Shown: in pieces, positions 25,601 to 36,420 of the stretch | Position numbering within the stretch: position 1 is the stretch's first letter | Layout of the letters: each line of letters begins with the position of its first letter | Assembly (NCBI GenBank): GCA_024734555.1 | Contig: JANPWX010000452.1 | Location: 1,424,355-1,488,354 of the forward strand | Reading direction: 5' to 3' | Length of the DNA: 64,000 bases | Origin: Trochalopteron elliotii | Taxonomy: Eukaryota; Chordata; Aves; Passeriformes; Leiothrichidae | Notes under the pieces: model-generated | Database searches by the model: none | What the model was told of the DNA's origin: nothing | The model's input: the letters and a program-made list of their open reading frames with translations, nothing else | Program-made: the position numbers and the translations under genes

Positions 25601-26822
25601 GAGCTGCCTGGGTCCTTAAGGGAGCCGTGATTGCCGTATCTTGACGTGTCCCAGTGCTGCCTTTTTCTTCCACGCTCTCCCCTGTACCTGAAATTTGATT
25701 GGTAATCGACCAATATGGGCTGAAAAAGTGGTGTCAGCCTGAGCTGTGAATTGACCTGCTTTTGTCAGTTTGTCACAGTTTTATTGCTGTTTTAGCACAA
25801 TGTGAGCGCACTAAAGCCCAGCACTTCCATCACCTGGAGAAAAGCCTGGCAGGCTGATGTCCTCAGGAACAGTTTCCAAGTGCAGAGGGGCCAGGGGTTC
25901 CCTTTCTCTTCACCAGCTAATCCAAACTTCACATTTTCCTTCTGGTCAAAGAGAAAGCCAAAATAACCTGCAGGTGCCCTGTGTTTGCCCCATCTCCAAT
26001 ACTGCCTGGAATTCACTTGCAGTGATACTCAATAACATTGCCTTGAGAGTAAGATAAAAATTACTCAACTAAAAAATTACTCAACTAAAAGTGACCATAT
26101 TAGGTTCATCTCTTTGCACTTGTTAAGTTTATTACAGGAACAACAGACTGGATTCTTCAAATCAAAATATTTCAAGTGTAGGAAATGAGGGATAAGAGAG
26201 AATTCCAAGGCCTTTAATGAAAGACTCATCTTAAAAGCTAATTTAGTTTCCTGCACAGCAGCAAATCTGACAGTTCACCCAAAACCTAGCTGAAAGGATG
26301 TGTGTTTATACCTCTTACTTTTACCGAGATTTAAAAATAAGCTTTTTGAACAAGCTGTGATCTTTTATTTGGTTTCCTTAAGCTAAGAGTATTACAGTGT
26401 CAAACTCTGTTTTCTTAATTGATTATAACCTTGCCATTCTCCTATTGCAAAGCTTATGACGAGTGAATAATGTGTTGCCCAGTGCTTCTGCAGCTTGGCC
26501 CAGAATTTGGCTTCCAGTACCTTTTTCATGTCTTTGTTTCTGACATAAATATCTTTGCTGTTGCTTTGGATAAATGAGTCCTTTCCAGCGGCCCAGGGTG
26601 CTTGAAAATAGTCATGATCCAGACAGCATGTCTGAGTGACCCTACAAATAGCAAACACGGGAATGCAGCTCAGCATGTATAAGCAACCCTACAATAATAA
26701 CTTTGTGTGTGCAGTCCAGCAGGTGGGAACAGTCCAGAACTAGGTTGATAAAAGAGCTGCTGAAAGTGTTATGGGAGTAACAGATCTGAGTGGCTTCAGT
26801 TTTCTTAGTTTTACACCTGTGA
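22604..26822. other. No gene; single-copy DNA with a 16-bp tandem duplication
   Basis: The longest frames are 121 codons (23525-23890, plus) and 104 codons (25359-25673, minus), neither recognisable. GC rises modestly at 25370-25670. A 16-bp unit is duplicated at 26059-26090. No LTR or CR1 is seen. Confidence 0.5.
26059..26090. repeat. 16-bp perfect tandem duplication
   Basis: AATTACTCAACTAAAA occurs twice head to tail with no mismatch. Each copy carries TTACTCA, one base from an AP-1 site. Perfect identity suggests a recent slippage event. Confidence 0.85.
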
Positions 26823-26890
26823 ATCATTATCATCATCATCATCATTATCATTATTATAATTATTTTTATTTTTTAAATTATTATTATTTA
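26823..26890. repeat. ATC/ATT trinucleotide microsatellite
   Basis: A run of ATC units passes into ATT units and then into an A/T-only stretch. It is imperfect, with no coding meaning. It lies about 410 bp upstream of the CpG island. Confidence 0.9.
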
Positions 26891-27300
26891 ATGGGGCAGT
26901 TGCCATTGCCTAGCTTTGCAGACCCATGTTATTTTTCATCAACACCACCCAGTCTGTTGCTTAGCTTGTTTTTCTGGAAGCTGTTCCTATCTCTCCAGCT
27001 CAGCTCCTAGCTCTTACCCATGTCTAAGTCGTCTTGCACCTCACTGCTCCTCCAGCTGCTCTGTTCAGATCATGAAATCGGTTTGCAAACAAGAGCCTCA
27101 ACCCCTGAGTATCCTGAGCAAGTCCTCGACGTTATCAGTTTCACTCCTGGAAAGGGATAAAGTGAAGCTCAGAGCGTGTTGGACTCTAAAAATGATGAAA
27201 ATGTTACTGTTATTTCGAAATGTTACTGCCGTGTGTTCAGGAAACAAGGCGCCGATCAGGTTGTATAATTGGCTTCACAAAAATACCTGTTTGAGTAGGT

Positions 27301-27660
27301 AGAGTGGGGTGGAAACGGGGGAGAAAACGCAAACCTTTCTGTTCCCCAAGGGATGCGGTGTGGATGCGATGGGAGGAGGAGCGAGCCGGAGGGCGCTGCC
27401 GAGGGCGGGCTGGTCCCCGCGGACATCTAGCGGTGGCACGGCTGCTTACAAGGGGCTGCGAACCCTTCCTTCCCGGCGCCCGCCGCATCCTCAGCCCCAT
27501 CCGCATCCCGGTTCACAGCCCCCTGCGCACCCTTCCTTTCGGGAACGAGCGCCGAGGCTCCTCGGAAAAGCGGCAAGGAAATTTCATTTATATCCTCCTA
27601 ACTCGGCCCTCAGTTACTCCCCGTCATTATTTCCTTCGTATTCGCTGCACTGTAGTGTTT
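27301..27660. promoter_or_regulatory. Isolated CpG island, candidate orphan promoter
   Basis: Between 27301 and 27600 I count 27 CpG in 300 bp at about 64% GC, an observed/expected ratio close to 0.9. Flanking kilobases have almost none. Motifs include GC-box-like 'gagggcgggc' and a CTCF-like site at 27419-27437. No TATA box is obvious. Overlapping frames (151 and 122 codons plus, 89 codons minus) are inflated by the GC bias and match no protein I know. In vertebrates such islands usually mark transcription start regions. The likeliest roles are the promoter or first exon of an unrecognised gene or lncRNA, or an orphan regulatory island. Direction cannot be decided; a donor-like AG|GTAT at about 27763 would favour plus. 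Confidence 0.6.
27419..27437 (-). promoter_or_regulatory. CTCF-like motif inside the CpG island
   Basis: The minus-strand sequence GCCACCGCTAGATGTCCGC resembles the CTCF core (CC-x-C-T-A-G-A-T-G followed by C-rich) with at least one mismatch at a usually conserved G. It is a motif-level guess that would need a matrix score. Confidence 0.25.
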
Positions 27661-28379
27661 GCTATTTTTTAAAAATGAATTTAAGCAGAGATTTTAATTG
27701 TGCAACAGCTCATTTTCCAAAGGATTACAGAGGGCTGCTGTCACCAGCAGTGTCACCTACCTGAGGTATCCTGCCTTTAACAGCCCTCCCTGAAGGACTT
27801 CTTCGGCCTCCTTGAGGAGACACAGTCCCTTGAGGATGTATGTAAAAACATCCCTGAGAATTAATATAGAATACTAAGTAATATAAAATACTCAGAACCC
27901 CCATGAGCCTCAAGTTAAGGACTGCACTAATCCAGGTCCTAAAGGAGGCTGAGCAATAATTGCATGCAATGGGGCAATTGTGGTTTAGATTGTCCCCTGC
28001 TCATATTAAATCTTGAGGTTGCAGGGAAGACATTCCACAAATCTTAGATTCCCTTCCTTCTGCCCTCTCTTGCACCAAATTGAGTATTCAAAGCACCCTT
28101 CCTTGTGCTTCTTCTTGTCTGTCTGTCTGCCTTTCTCAAAATAAAAAGCAGGACCTATCCAGTCAGATGCAGTCAAACAAGAAAATGCTCAGATATTTTA
28201 ATACCCTGGAGCTACCCCTCAGCAGATAAAATGACTAAAAATGAAATTTAAAGCACATCTGATTTACCTGTTGTTTGTGTGACTCAAATACCTATGTTTA
28301 ATTTTGTCTATGGATTGGAAAAAGTTAATTTCAAGCCTTGTTTCTCTTGCTAGCAGCAACAACCTTTTAAACTGAGTAT
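27661..28379. other. No gene found
   Basis: The GC content drops sharply after the CpG island. The sequence is AT-leaning with no frame above about 62 codons entirely inside. A plus-strand donor-like and a minus-strand donor-like motif sit close together near 27752-27764, neither conclusive. Confidence 0.45.
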
Positions 28380-28611
28380 TACTGGTGAACCATATAGAGC
28401 TGGTTAAAAAAAAAATGCTTTTCAGTTCCACCATGCAGTTGTTCGGACGACAATTATGGCAGCTGAAGTTTAATCATAGTGTTTGATAGCTCATTTTCTC
28501 AATGTCAACACGAGGCACTGTTAAAAAAAATGAATTCTTTCATTTGATAAGCTGGCTCCAGAGCACTGGGCTCATTCAATAGGAAAACTCTTTCACAGGG
28601 CTGCAGCATGC
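28380..28611. other. Block resembling a conserved non-coding element
   Basis: Motif-dense sequence without repeats ('gttgttcggacgacaattat', 'gaagtttaatcatag', 'tgtcaacacgaggcactg') holds CpG in an otherwise CpG-poor setting, which hints at selection. It is adjacent to a pyrimidine tract. Conservation is not tested. Confidence 0.28.
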
Positions 28612-28614
28612 ATG

Positions 28615-28683
28615 GTTTTTCTCTTTCTTTTTTTTTTCCCCTTTCCTTTTTTTTCCTCCTTTTCTTTTCTTTTTTTTCCCCTG
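28615..28683 (+). repeat. Polypyrimidine (T/C) tract of about 69 bp
   Basis: The tract is almost entirely T and C on the plus strand, with T runs split by CC and CCCC. Such homopurine-homopyrimidine DNA can form triplex or other non-B structures. Length polymorphism is likely. Confidence 0.9.
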
Positions 28684-31150
28684 AAAGCCACCCAAGAAGA
28701 GATTAATCACAAGGGGGAAACTCAGCTTCACCCTCTAGCTGCAGGTCGCAATTTTTATTTGTATGGAATTGGCTTTTGGAAAGCTGAAGGCTGCCTGAGG
28801 GCAGGGACCTGATATAAGAAGAACCTGAGAATGAAGCAGCAGGGATTGATTAGCCTACTTCATATCCCACACTCCATAAGCACACTCCAACCGCAATCTA
28901 ACACACCGCTGAGCTGAATAGACAAGAGAAATTGGATTCCTTCCTAATATTTAACCTTCAAGTCAGCTCCAACAGTTGTTGATATGTTGTTCTACCAGCA
29001 AGTAACAGTCGCTTTTTTATTCCAGCACCCACCCACACACACATATATACAGTTTTATAAGTTATATGCTATATATTTACATATTTTCCATTTTCAATCT
29101 GTTTCAGAGCATGGTTTACCTAATCCATTTCAGTAAAAGTTTCAGGGAAGAACAAACTGACCAAACAATTATGCATAAAGCTGTAGTGAGGGAAGGGAGG
29201 GAAAGAGAAATAAAAAGTAGAAAAAACTCATTGTCTGTTTCATGTCTTTCAAGGTCTTTTTCACACAGTCATTTTTATTTTACCTGTAATTTTCCCAGTT
29301 CATTAATTGTAGGAATAGTCAGGATTGTATCTAGTGATATGGATATCACTGCCAGCGCTGCCATCCTGGAGGTTTCATTTTAGATTTTTTTTTGTGTAGA
29401 TGAGATGTGTGTTTTGGGGGATGTTTGCTCTTCTAGGAGTTTGCAAACCTGACAGAAGGTGCTGTGAAACCTGGGCTGTTCAGTGTGGTACATGAGACTC
29501 CCCTTGGGGTTGCCCAGGACAGGACAGTCCAAGGGAGCTGCCACAGCTCCTGGGCCCTCATGGAGCCCCCCAGGAAAGCTCCTCTTTCCAGCATGAGGAA
29601 AAGCTCAGAACATGATGTGGAATGGCCAGGAAATGCTGATTAGAGTGGGGCGTTTGGGGGCCTGGCTCTCAGAGAAGCTCTGGGGGAGCGGTTCTCTTTA
29701 GGAAAGGCTGGTTCTGGGGGATTATCCCTGGTCTGCAAACATGCCCACCCCGCTTTGCCACAGCCTGACGTGCTGAGCAGCCCCAGGCAAACTCCTGGGG
29801 TCACTGAAAGGCTGCCTGGAGGCTTGCTGACCTCCCCAGGCTGCCTTCCCTCTGCTGGGCTTGTGGAGCTGCCCACATCCCAAACTCCCCATGGCCTCTG
29901 TCTGCCTGGCTTGTGGGCTAGGAGCTGCCTTGGCTTCCAAGCCCCCAGGAGGGCTGAGCTGCCACCCACACTCTGCCATGATCCCCACAAGCTTTGTGTG
30001 TACATGAGATGTGACACACTCCCCATGGGGTTCTCCAAAGGGGAATTTTCTAAAAATGTCTGTCCTAGGGAAGATTCACATTTCTGATTCTTCATTCATG
30101 TCTGGATGAATGAAAATGAGAAACTGGGATTTTCCTCAAAATGGTCATTTTGATTCATGCTTGGCTGCACAGCTTCTGTCCTTTCTGAAAGACTGAAGTG
30201 CCTTTATGGGGACTCTTGAGAAGGGCTGTGGCAGTAGCAAGGACTCTTCTTCCGTTGTTTGGTTGTCACAGGGTGAGGACACACTGGTGGGAAGCATTTG
30301 CTTGTCCATCCTACTTATTATTATGGCCAGGGAGTATACCAATTTTTTCTTTACTCTATGTATAAAGAACCAGTGAGTAGTGATTATGAAGCCTTCTCAC
30401 ACTGTATAACCGTCCTAGACGTTCTGGAATTGGGCACTGTCATTTTGCAGCTCATTGTGAAAAAAGGTTGTCTTAATAATACAGTCTATTGGGAGAACAT
30501 GCTGCTGAAACTGCTGCAAGCAAAGTGAAATTTTCATGTAAACATCTTCAAATATTTTTATGACCCATCAGCTTGAGTTTTATAAGTCAATGTATGAGTG
30601 AATACACAAAGCTTCTCTCTTTGTTTGCATATCCTGCCTTTACTGAGTTTTAAATGTTCATGCTATGTGGACAAAATCCAACTCTACATCTGTTTATGGC
30701 ATATGTAGGCAGCATCATCTCCAAGAATTTTTTTCATGTCTAGTTGAGCTCAGTAGCTTTGAGAAAAAGAACTCTCAAGACTTGAGCTGGCTTTCCTGTA
30801 CCCTGATTGTGATTTCCCTTACAGGCTTGGGATCCTCTGGACTTCTTGACATTTCACATTCAAAATAGGACAGCAGAAAAAACTATGCCCCCTAAGAAAA
30901 GAGACACACGTGACACATTTCCCCCTCAGTGACAGCCCAGATGAAAATTATGTCCATGTCCCTCTGACCACAGTGATGTGACTTTCCAACCTGTGGATCT
31001 GGAGACTTTAACTCACAGAATAAAACCACGTCCTGGAAAAAAGTAATAGAAGTGAAACAATGCGGGCTATTCAGTAACTTAGGTTGGCACTAATGAGGAC
31101 ATTAATGAGTCTGCTGGTTATGCATCTGCTTCCCATGGTTTCTTGAATAA
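28684..31150. other. No gene; GC-rich patch at 29430-30090
   Basis: Short AC/AT dinucleotide stretches occur near 29030-29050. From 29430 to 30090 GC rises and frames of 151 codons (minus) and 110 codons (plus) overlap, without recognisable content. The two ends of this patch share a diverged motif (29487 and 29999). It may be an unrecognised repeat. Confidence 0.45.
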
Positions 31151-31430
31151 ATCACAGAATTATAGTATAGTTTGGTTGGAAAGGACCTGAAACATCATCT
31201 CATTCCAACCCTCTGTCATGGACAGGGACACCTTCCACTATCTTATTCTACCTACAGGTTGCTCAGAGTTCCATCCAACCTGGCCTTGAACACTTCCAGG
31301 GATGGGGCAGCCACAGCTTCTCTGGGCAACCTGTGCCAGTGCCTCACCCCCCTCACAGTAAAGAATTTCCTCCTGATATCTAAATCCCACAACCCTCTCA
31401 TAAGACAGCATTTCCTTCTGTGTGACTTCA
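31151..31430 (-). mobile_element. CR1 LINE 3' end, antisense, with ORF2 C-terminus
   Basis: The plus-strand left edge 'atcacagaattatagta' is the reverse complement of the CR1 terminal octamers. It is followed by 'tttggttggaaaggacctga' and 'ccaacctggccttgaacact', textbook CR1 antisense. The minus-strand frame at about 31252-31400 keeps the last residues of the reverse-transcriptase polyprotein, with the blocks RRKFFTVRGVRHWHRLPRE and PSLEVFKARLDG. The frame is undamaged over about 50 residues, but the element is 5'-truncated and has no start or catalytic domain, so it is a dead copy. Confidence 0.92.
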
Positions 31431-32709
31431 GCATTTAGTCTACAAAATCTATGGATCTGTCTGCCAAGTGTTTATCCCAGGTCTTATCTCTCTATGGTTT
31501 GAACTGATGTTTTAACACAAAATTTTACCCTGATTTTTTTTACCACTGGTAAGGACAGACTGGAACTATTACACAAAGCCAGGCCTTGCTCACCAATTTG
31601 ATTATTTCTGTTACTGATTAAGAAAGAAAAGGAGTGCAAGAAAGGCAAAATGGGTTTTAAAATATTTTGTGACACAGCATTTGACAAGTGACAGAGCACT
31701 ACAGCCTTCATGATGGAAAATAGAGATTTAGCAGCCTCAAAAATACTGTGGGAACAAGCTGATTTGATCATGATGTTTGTAAAATGATCATTATGTTTCA
31801 TTTTTATAAGGCTGAAGTACTCTCATGGGATATAAAGTGTTTGGTTGAAAGGAAGCACTGGGACTATATCCTAAGAAGTTACTTTGATATAGTTAGATAT
31901 TTTCATTTGGTTGGAATTTTTGCTGAAATTTTGACTGTTCTGGTGTGGGACTTTGCTGAGGAATTGAAGCTGTGGCCTTTCCTCTGCTCCAATGATGTGG
32001 GCTGTGATTCACTGGGGCAGTGATGGCAACAAACAAAGCAATTCCCTTCCCTGTGCACTGGAAGAAGCTTTGCCTCTGCATTGGCTTTTTAAATGCCCTC
32101 ATTTTGTGTGTGTGTGTACATACACATTTTATATGTTACTGTGTCTCTGCCTTGATTCTGCACATTCACAACAGCCTGCTGCTGCCAGTAATTCCCTGGG
32201 CTGTGTTAGCCACACCTGCCAAGTAATTTGGGATCCTTCCCCTGCGAGTGTGCTTTCCTGATGGCAAGTACCTAAGACAGCAGGTTATAAAGAAATGCCA
32301 TTTTTTTTTAAGCTGAAACATAAATATGTGTTTGTGTGGTGATCCCAGCACATCCCAGCACGCTGGCAGTGGGGGGGAGTGCGAGTGCTCCATGTGGGCA
32401 GCAGAAAGAGAGTTCCTCCTGAAGTGCTTGAGAGACATTTTAAACATCTCCCCCTTTTGATATATATTGCTATTAAGATGCTGGTTGCAAATTTTGTAAC
32501 TAATAGTCTCACCTGATGTTTCTAACAACTTAATGAGTGCTGTGACAAATGTAAATAGCGTTTGGGTAACACAAGTTTCCAGTTTGTATTAAAATGGAAG
32601 AAGGCCTTTAGTAAGACATAGCTCCTGCTGGGCTGTGTGCTGTAAAACCTCATTTGAGCCCATGCCTGTACCCAGGAGCTCAGAGCCCAAACAGGCGAGA
32701 AGGATTTCT
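31431..32709. other. No gene found
   Basis: Frames are at most 120 codons and unrecognised. A short TG run lies near 32105-32117. A GC-neutral, single-copy stretch. Confidence 0.5.
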
Positions 32710-32800
32710 GTCTTCATTTTTATAAATGAGAAACTGAGGCAAACGAGTCATGAAGTGCCGTGTCCAGATTGCATGGAGACGGCGTAATAGAGCCAGAAAA
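32710..32800 (-). repeat. MIR-like ancient SINE remnant, antisense
   Basis: 'ttcatttttataaatgagaa' then 'actgaggcaaacgagtca' match the reverse complement of the MIR core ('ccattttacagatgaggaaactgaggcacagag'). Downstream 'gtccagattgcatgg' and 'aatagagccag' parallel its tRNA-related part. It is one of the clearer MIR matches in the window. Confidence 0.5.
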
Positions 32801-35800
32801 TGTATTGTGCTATCTTCCTGTCAAAGAGATGTGTTGCTTTCCTGACCTTACTGTTATGGAAACCTTGCGTGAGGTGAGTAGCCTTTCAAGAGTGGGATGC
32901 CAGACTGTATTTCTTTTTCCCCAAAATAAATTTGTCCGTGCCACTAGAAGCTCACCAGTAATCAGGAAATATTGCTTTCCAAAGAGATAAGATGCTTATC
33001 AGGTGGCAGAGCTGCATAGGGTGGCTGGAGTACAAGAGGCAAGGGTGGGCAAGCAGCAGCTCCTGCCCTTGGAAAAGCCCCTTTTTGGTCACTGTGAATC
33101 CCCTGTGCCATCACTCACCCAGCACCAGCCAAAAATCCTCTGCTTGCCATCCCAGCACTGCTGGTGCCTGTTTTAAGCCCTGCTGTCACTGCTAGTAAGC
33201 AATGAAATTGTTGTATTCACAGCATTGCCTGAATTAAGCACATGTAATCGCTTCCCGGAAAAAAAAAAAAGTATAAAAGGAGACTTAGGTCGAATTTACC
33301 ACAGGAAGATATAAAATATAAATGCAAGTGGAGGGGAAATGAGAAATGCATAAGAAAAAAAAAAAGTAATAGCAATTAGATGAAATGACAAAAATGCTGG
33401 GTTTAGCTGAAAGAAGCCTTATCTGAAGAAACATCCAAATGTTGGCCCTAATCTCATCAGCACCCTGACCCTAATGCTGGTAAAATCCCATAGTGTGCCT
33501 GAGCCCTGTTGAACACGCTACAGCTTGGCCAGGGCAGCCTTTCTGTGCTGGTAATAAAATGCTCTACAACGTAATTCAGTAATTTTAGGATGCTCCATTT
33601 TATGATTTTGCAAAAATTGCCACTCTCTTCTGGGTTTCAGACTAACTTGAGAGGATTTAAGCATAGTATAAGTAATGCTTCTTCTGTGAAAAAGCCATAA
33701 CCATGAAGGAAAACAGAAATAGGAAATAATGAGGAAAACTCTGTGTAAAGCAGGAGAATTCTCCAGGTGCTCTGGTAAGAGCATATTTTATTAGACATGA
33801 TTATTTTCTGTGCTGTTTATTCAATCACAGCATCATCTCCATCCTCCTTTTCCTCAGCTCCTCTGCAGTCACTGTCACTTCACATCATGGACAATGAAAA
33901 TAGGTACATATTTATTCACCCTAACCCAAAAGTAAGTTTTGTGGCATCTGTATCCACTCACTGGTGTTGGATGTGTTATGCCAACATTCAGATTCAGCAT
34001 GTGAGCAAGGTACTGACTCCAGCAAAGAGTGTGTTGTTCAGGCAGAGCCTGTCACTCCTGCTGACCCTGCCACGTGCCCTGTTGGATGGCAGCATGACAA
34101 ATATGGCCTTTTTGCTGCACACCTAACCAAAGGACAGGACCTGGTCTCTTTTTGTTCTGTTACACCCACTGCTTCATTCTTCCTTCTGGGTTTCCCATCT
34201 CTCCATGGAATCTTTTCTTCAAAGGTTCTGCTTCCTTATGGGACCTTTTGGTCTTCTCCATCTACATCCTCATCCATACAGATTCCCACAATGACTTACT
34301 CTTCATTTATTGGTTCCTCTTACTTTTATCCTATTCTTTTAGCAACTACCTATTCACAGATCCTTCATTCTCTCTTTTTCATACAATCCTATCCCACAGA
34401 TGATGCACAGTACTTGACTTACGACATCTTTATTTAGTTTGAATTCAATAGTTCTTCCCAACGAAAGCAACCTCAAAACATTTGCTGCTTTTTTCACACT
34501 GATTTTTTTTTTTTTTTGTAAGTTCTCTTGCCAAGACACATCTTTTTGATGGGCTTAATTTCATTACACCTCTTTCCGGCCAAACTAGCATAATTTTCCC
34601 TTTGAGACGAGCAGTTTCTCTGTGTCCACTCATTCCACCTGACTTCTGGTTGCTGATGAAATCTGAAAGCAAGCTATGCTGGACAGCAGGACATCTATTT
34701 TGTCAGACACACAGATTGTGTTCCTTTGCGTGTTGTACTTAAGAATGTAACCTACTTCAGGGGTCTTTAGACCATGTGCCAAATAATGGCTACATTGCAC
34801 TACAATTACATATCCACACTTTGAAGAAAATGCTGTTTCTGTTGTGACACTCTTTTCATCCAGTCTAATGGGTTTTATTCCCTAGGAAAGTAAAAGATCA
34901 GAATGCTTCTATTAACCTTGCTCTCCTAAATGTTTGAGTAGTTAAATTCTAGGTCATTATATTGATTCACAAGGCAACAAGTAAATTCTGTGGTTGGTAA
35001 GTATTTGCCAGTTGACTAGGCTTTATCCAATTTCATCTTGCTCCTGCAGCAGCATAATATTTCCATTGCAGTCAGCTTATGGGTGCAAATGATCCCATCT
35101 GCATCTTGATTTATTCCTTACTAGTTGGAAATATGCAGTGTCAAGTATTCAGTGAATTTTGCTAGGTCCTAATGAGGATTCAGTGTAACAGGATTTTCTC
35201 CAGCTTCAGTCTTGTAGAAAAGTTTTTCTGCATATCTGTCTTTTCAAATCAAAAAAGATACAGTGTGCTGGTATAGAGTACATTTTACTTCCAATAAAGT
35301 TTTAGGCTATGCTAAAGAAAAAGAGAGCTGTGCACTTCAGTCTTACCACTTATACCACTGGGGTATTGACAAGAAGCAGAAAAAGATGGTTGGGAAGATG
35401 AGGATTAACTCCTGGGTCTGGCTGAGAAGATGGAAAAAAGGGGTTTTAAGGCCTGTTGACTCTCTTGAAACAGAAGATCAGTAAAAAACAAAGGGTCAAT
35501 AGCAGAATTTAGGGCTCAAAAAGGCTGCCCTGAGTTGCTCAGTGCACAACAACCCATATATTTAAGTGGTTTCCTAGACTAGTGTTACTAGAACATATTG
35601 TTTTCTGCCCTAAATCCTTTCTTTTCTGACTTATATGCGTTGGAGAGGAAGTGAATAGCACCTTTTCTTTATGGCACTGAAAGGCTCTGTCTGGATTGAT
35701 AGGAACCACAGCAGCCTTTGTGGATCACAGGGGCATTTTTTTGTGATGGCAGAGTTTGTCCCTGACCACATTATTCACTCATCCAGGCGTTTGTCAGTCC

Positions 35801-36089
35801 AGGTGTTTCAGAACTGGTCCTGCTGCTTGTTTAAGAGTGAGGTGCCAAAAGGTGCAGTTGCTGTTATGAAAAGATATCCACTTGGTTGCTTGCTGAGTTA
35901 AAATCAGATTGTCACTGATTTAAAAATCTGATATTGCTGCCCATCACACTAAAACGTGGTAATGGCTCCTGTAAAGTTGGTAATCCTTCTGCTTATGCAG
36001 TGTTATGTAGTAATGCTCCTGGCCAGCGTAAGCACGGAGATTTGGTTATTATGTAGAAGAGTTATAATAAGAAATATGACTGGAAAAGC
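32801..36089. other. No gene; AT-rich with homopolymers
   Basis: A strong donor-like GAG|GTGAGT lies at 32874-32880 without a convincing acceptor. Homopolymers are A12 at 33259-33270, A11 at 33355-33365 and T15 at 34503-34517. The largest frame, 157 codons (33964-34437, plus), is unrecognised and low in information. Confidence 0.5.
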
Positions 36090-36420
36090 AAAGCAGTCAG
36101 TTGAAATTGGTCTATAATTAAATGCTTAGAAAATTCTGTGCTTAGCTCATTTTAAAATCAAGTGCTTCTTTGTAGCAATTTCCTTTCTTTAATTACAATT
36201 TCCTGTCTAGTTTGACATTTACAATGCAATCTTGGGGGACATGTTTGTGATTTATTATTCTTGCTTCTATCAGGATATCACTCGGCAGAAATGAGTTTAT
36301 AAAATAAGAGCTCAAATTATTATGGCCTTTGACCAATAAAGCTGGCTCATAATTTCAGGCCTGAGAAAAGATTAACATTTTTGACAATCAAATGCAGAAT
36401 TACCAATGGGGGACAATTTT
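36090..36420. other. Block resembling a conserved non-coding element
   Basis: AT-rich, repeat-free sequence carries 'tttctttaattacaatttcc', 'gatatcactcggcag' and 'gacaatcaaatgcag'-type motifs. It is closed in all frames. The enhancer-like appearance is a judgement by eye. Confidence 0.22.

Noticed and set aside
27309..27764. 151-codon frame through the CpG island
   Set aside because: GC-rich DNA lowers stop frequency in several frames at once; the translation looks like low-complexity noise.
30530..30600. miR-30-like seed (tgtaaacatc)
   Set aside because: Only the seed matches; no partner arm or hairpin is visible nearby.
35902..35932. Short inverted repeat AATCAGATT / AATCTGAT
   Set aside because: An 8-bp stem with a 15-bp loop is common by chance in AT-rich DNA.
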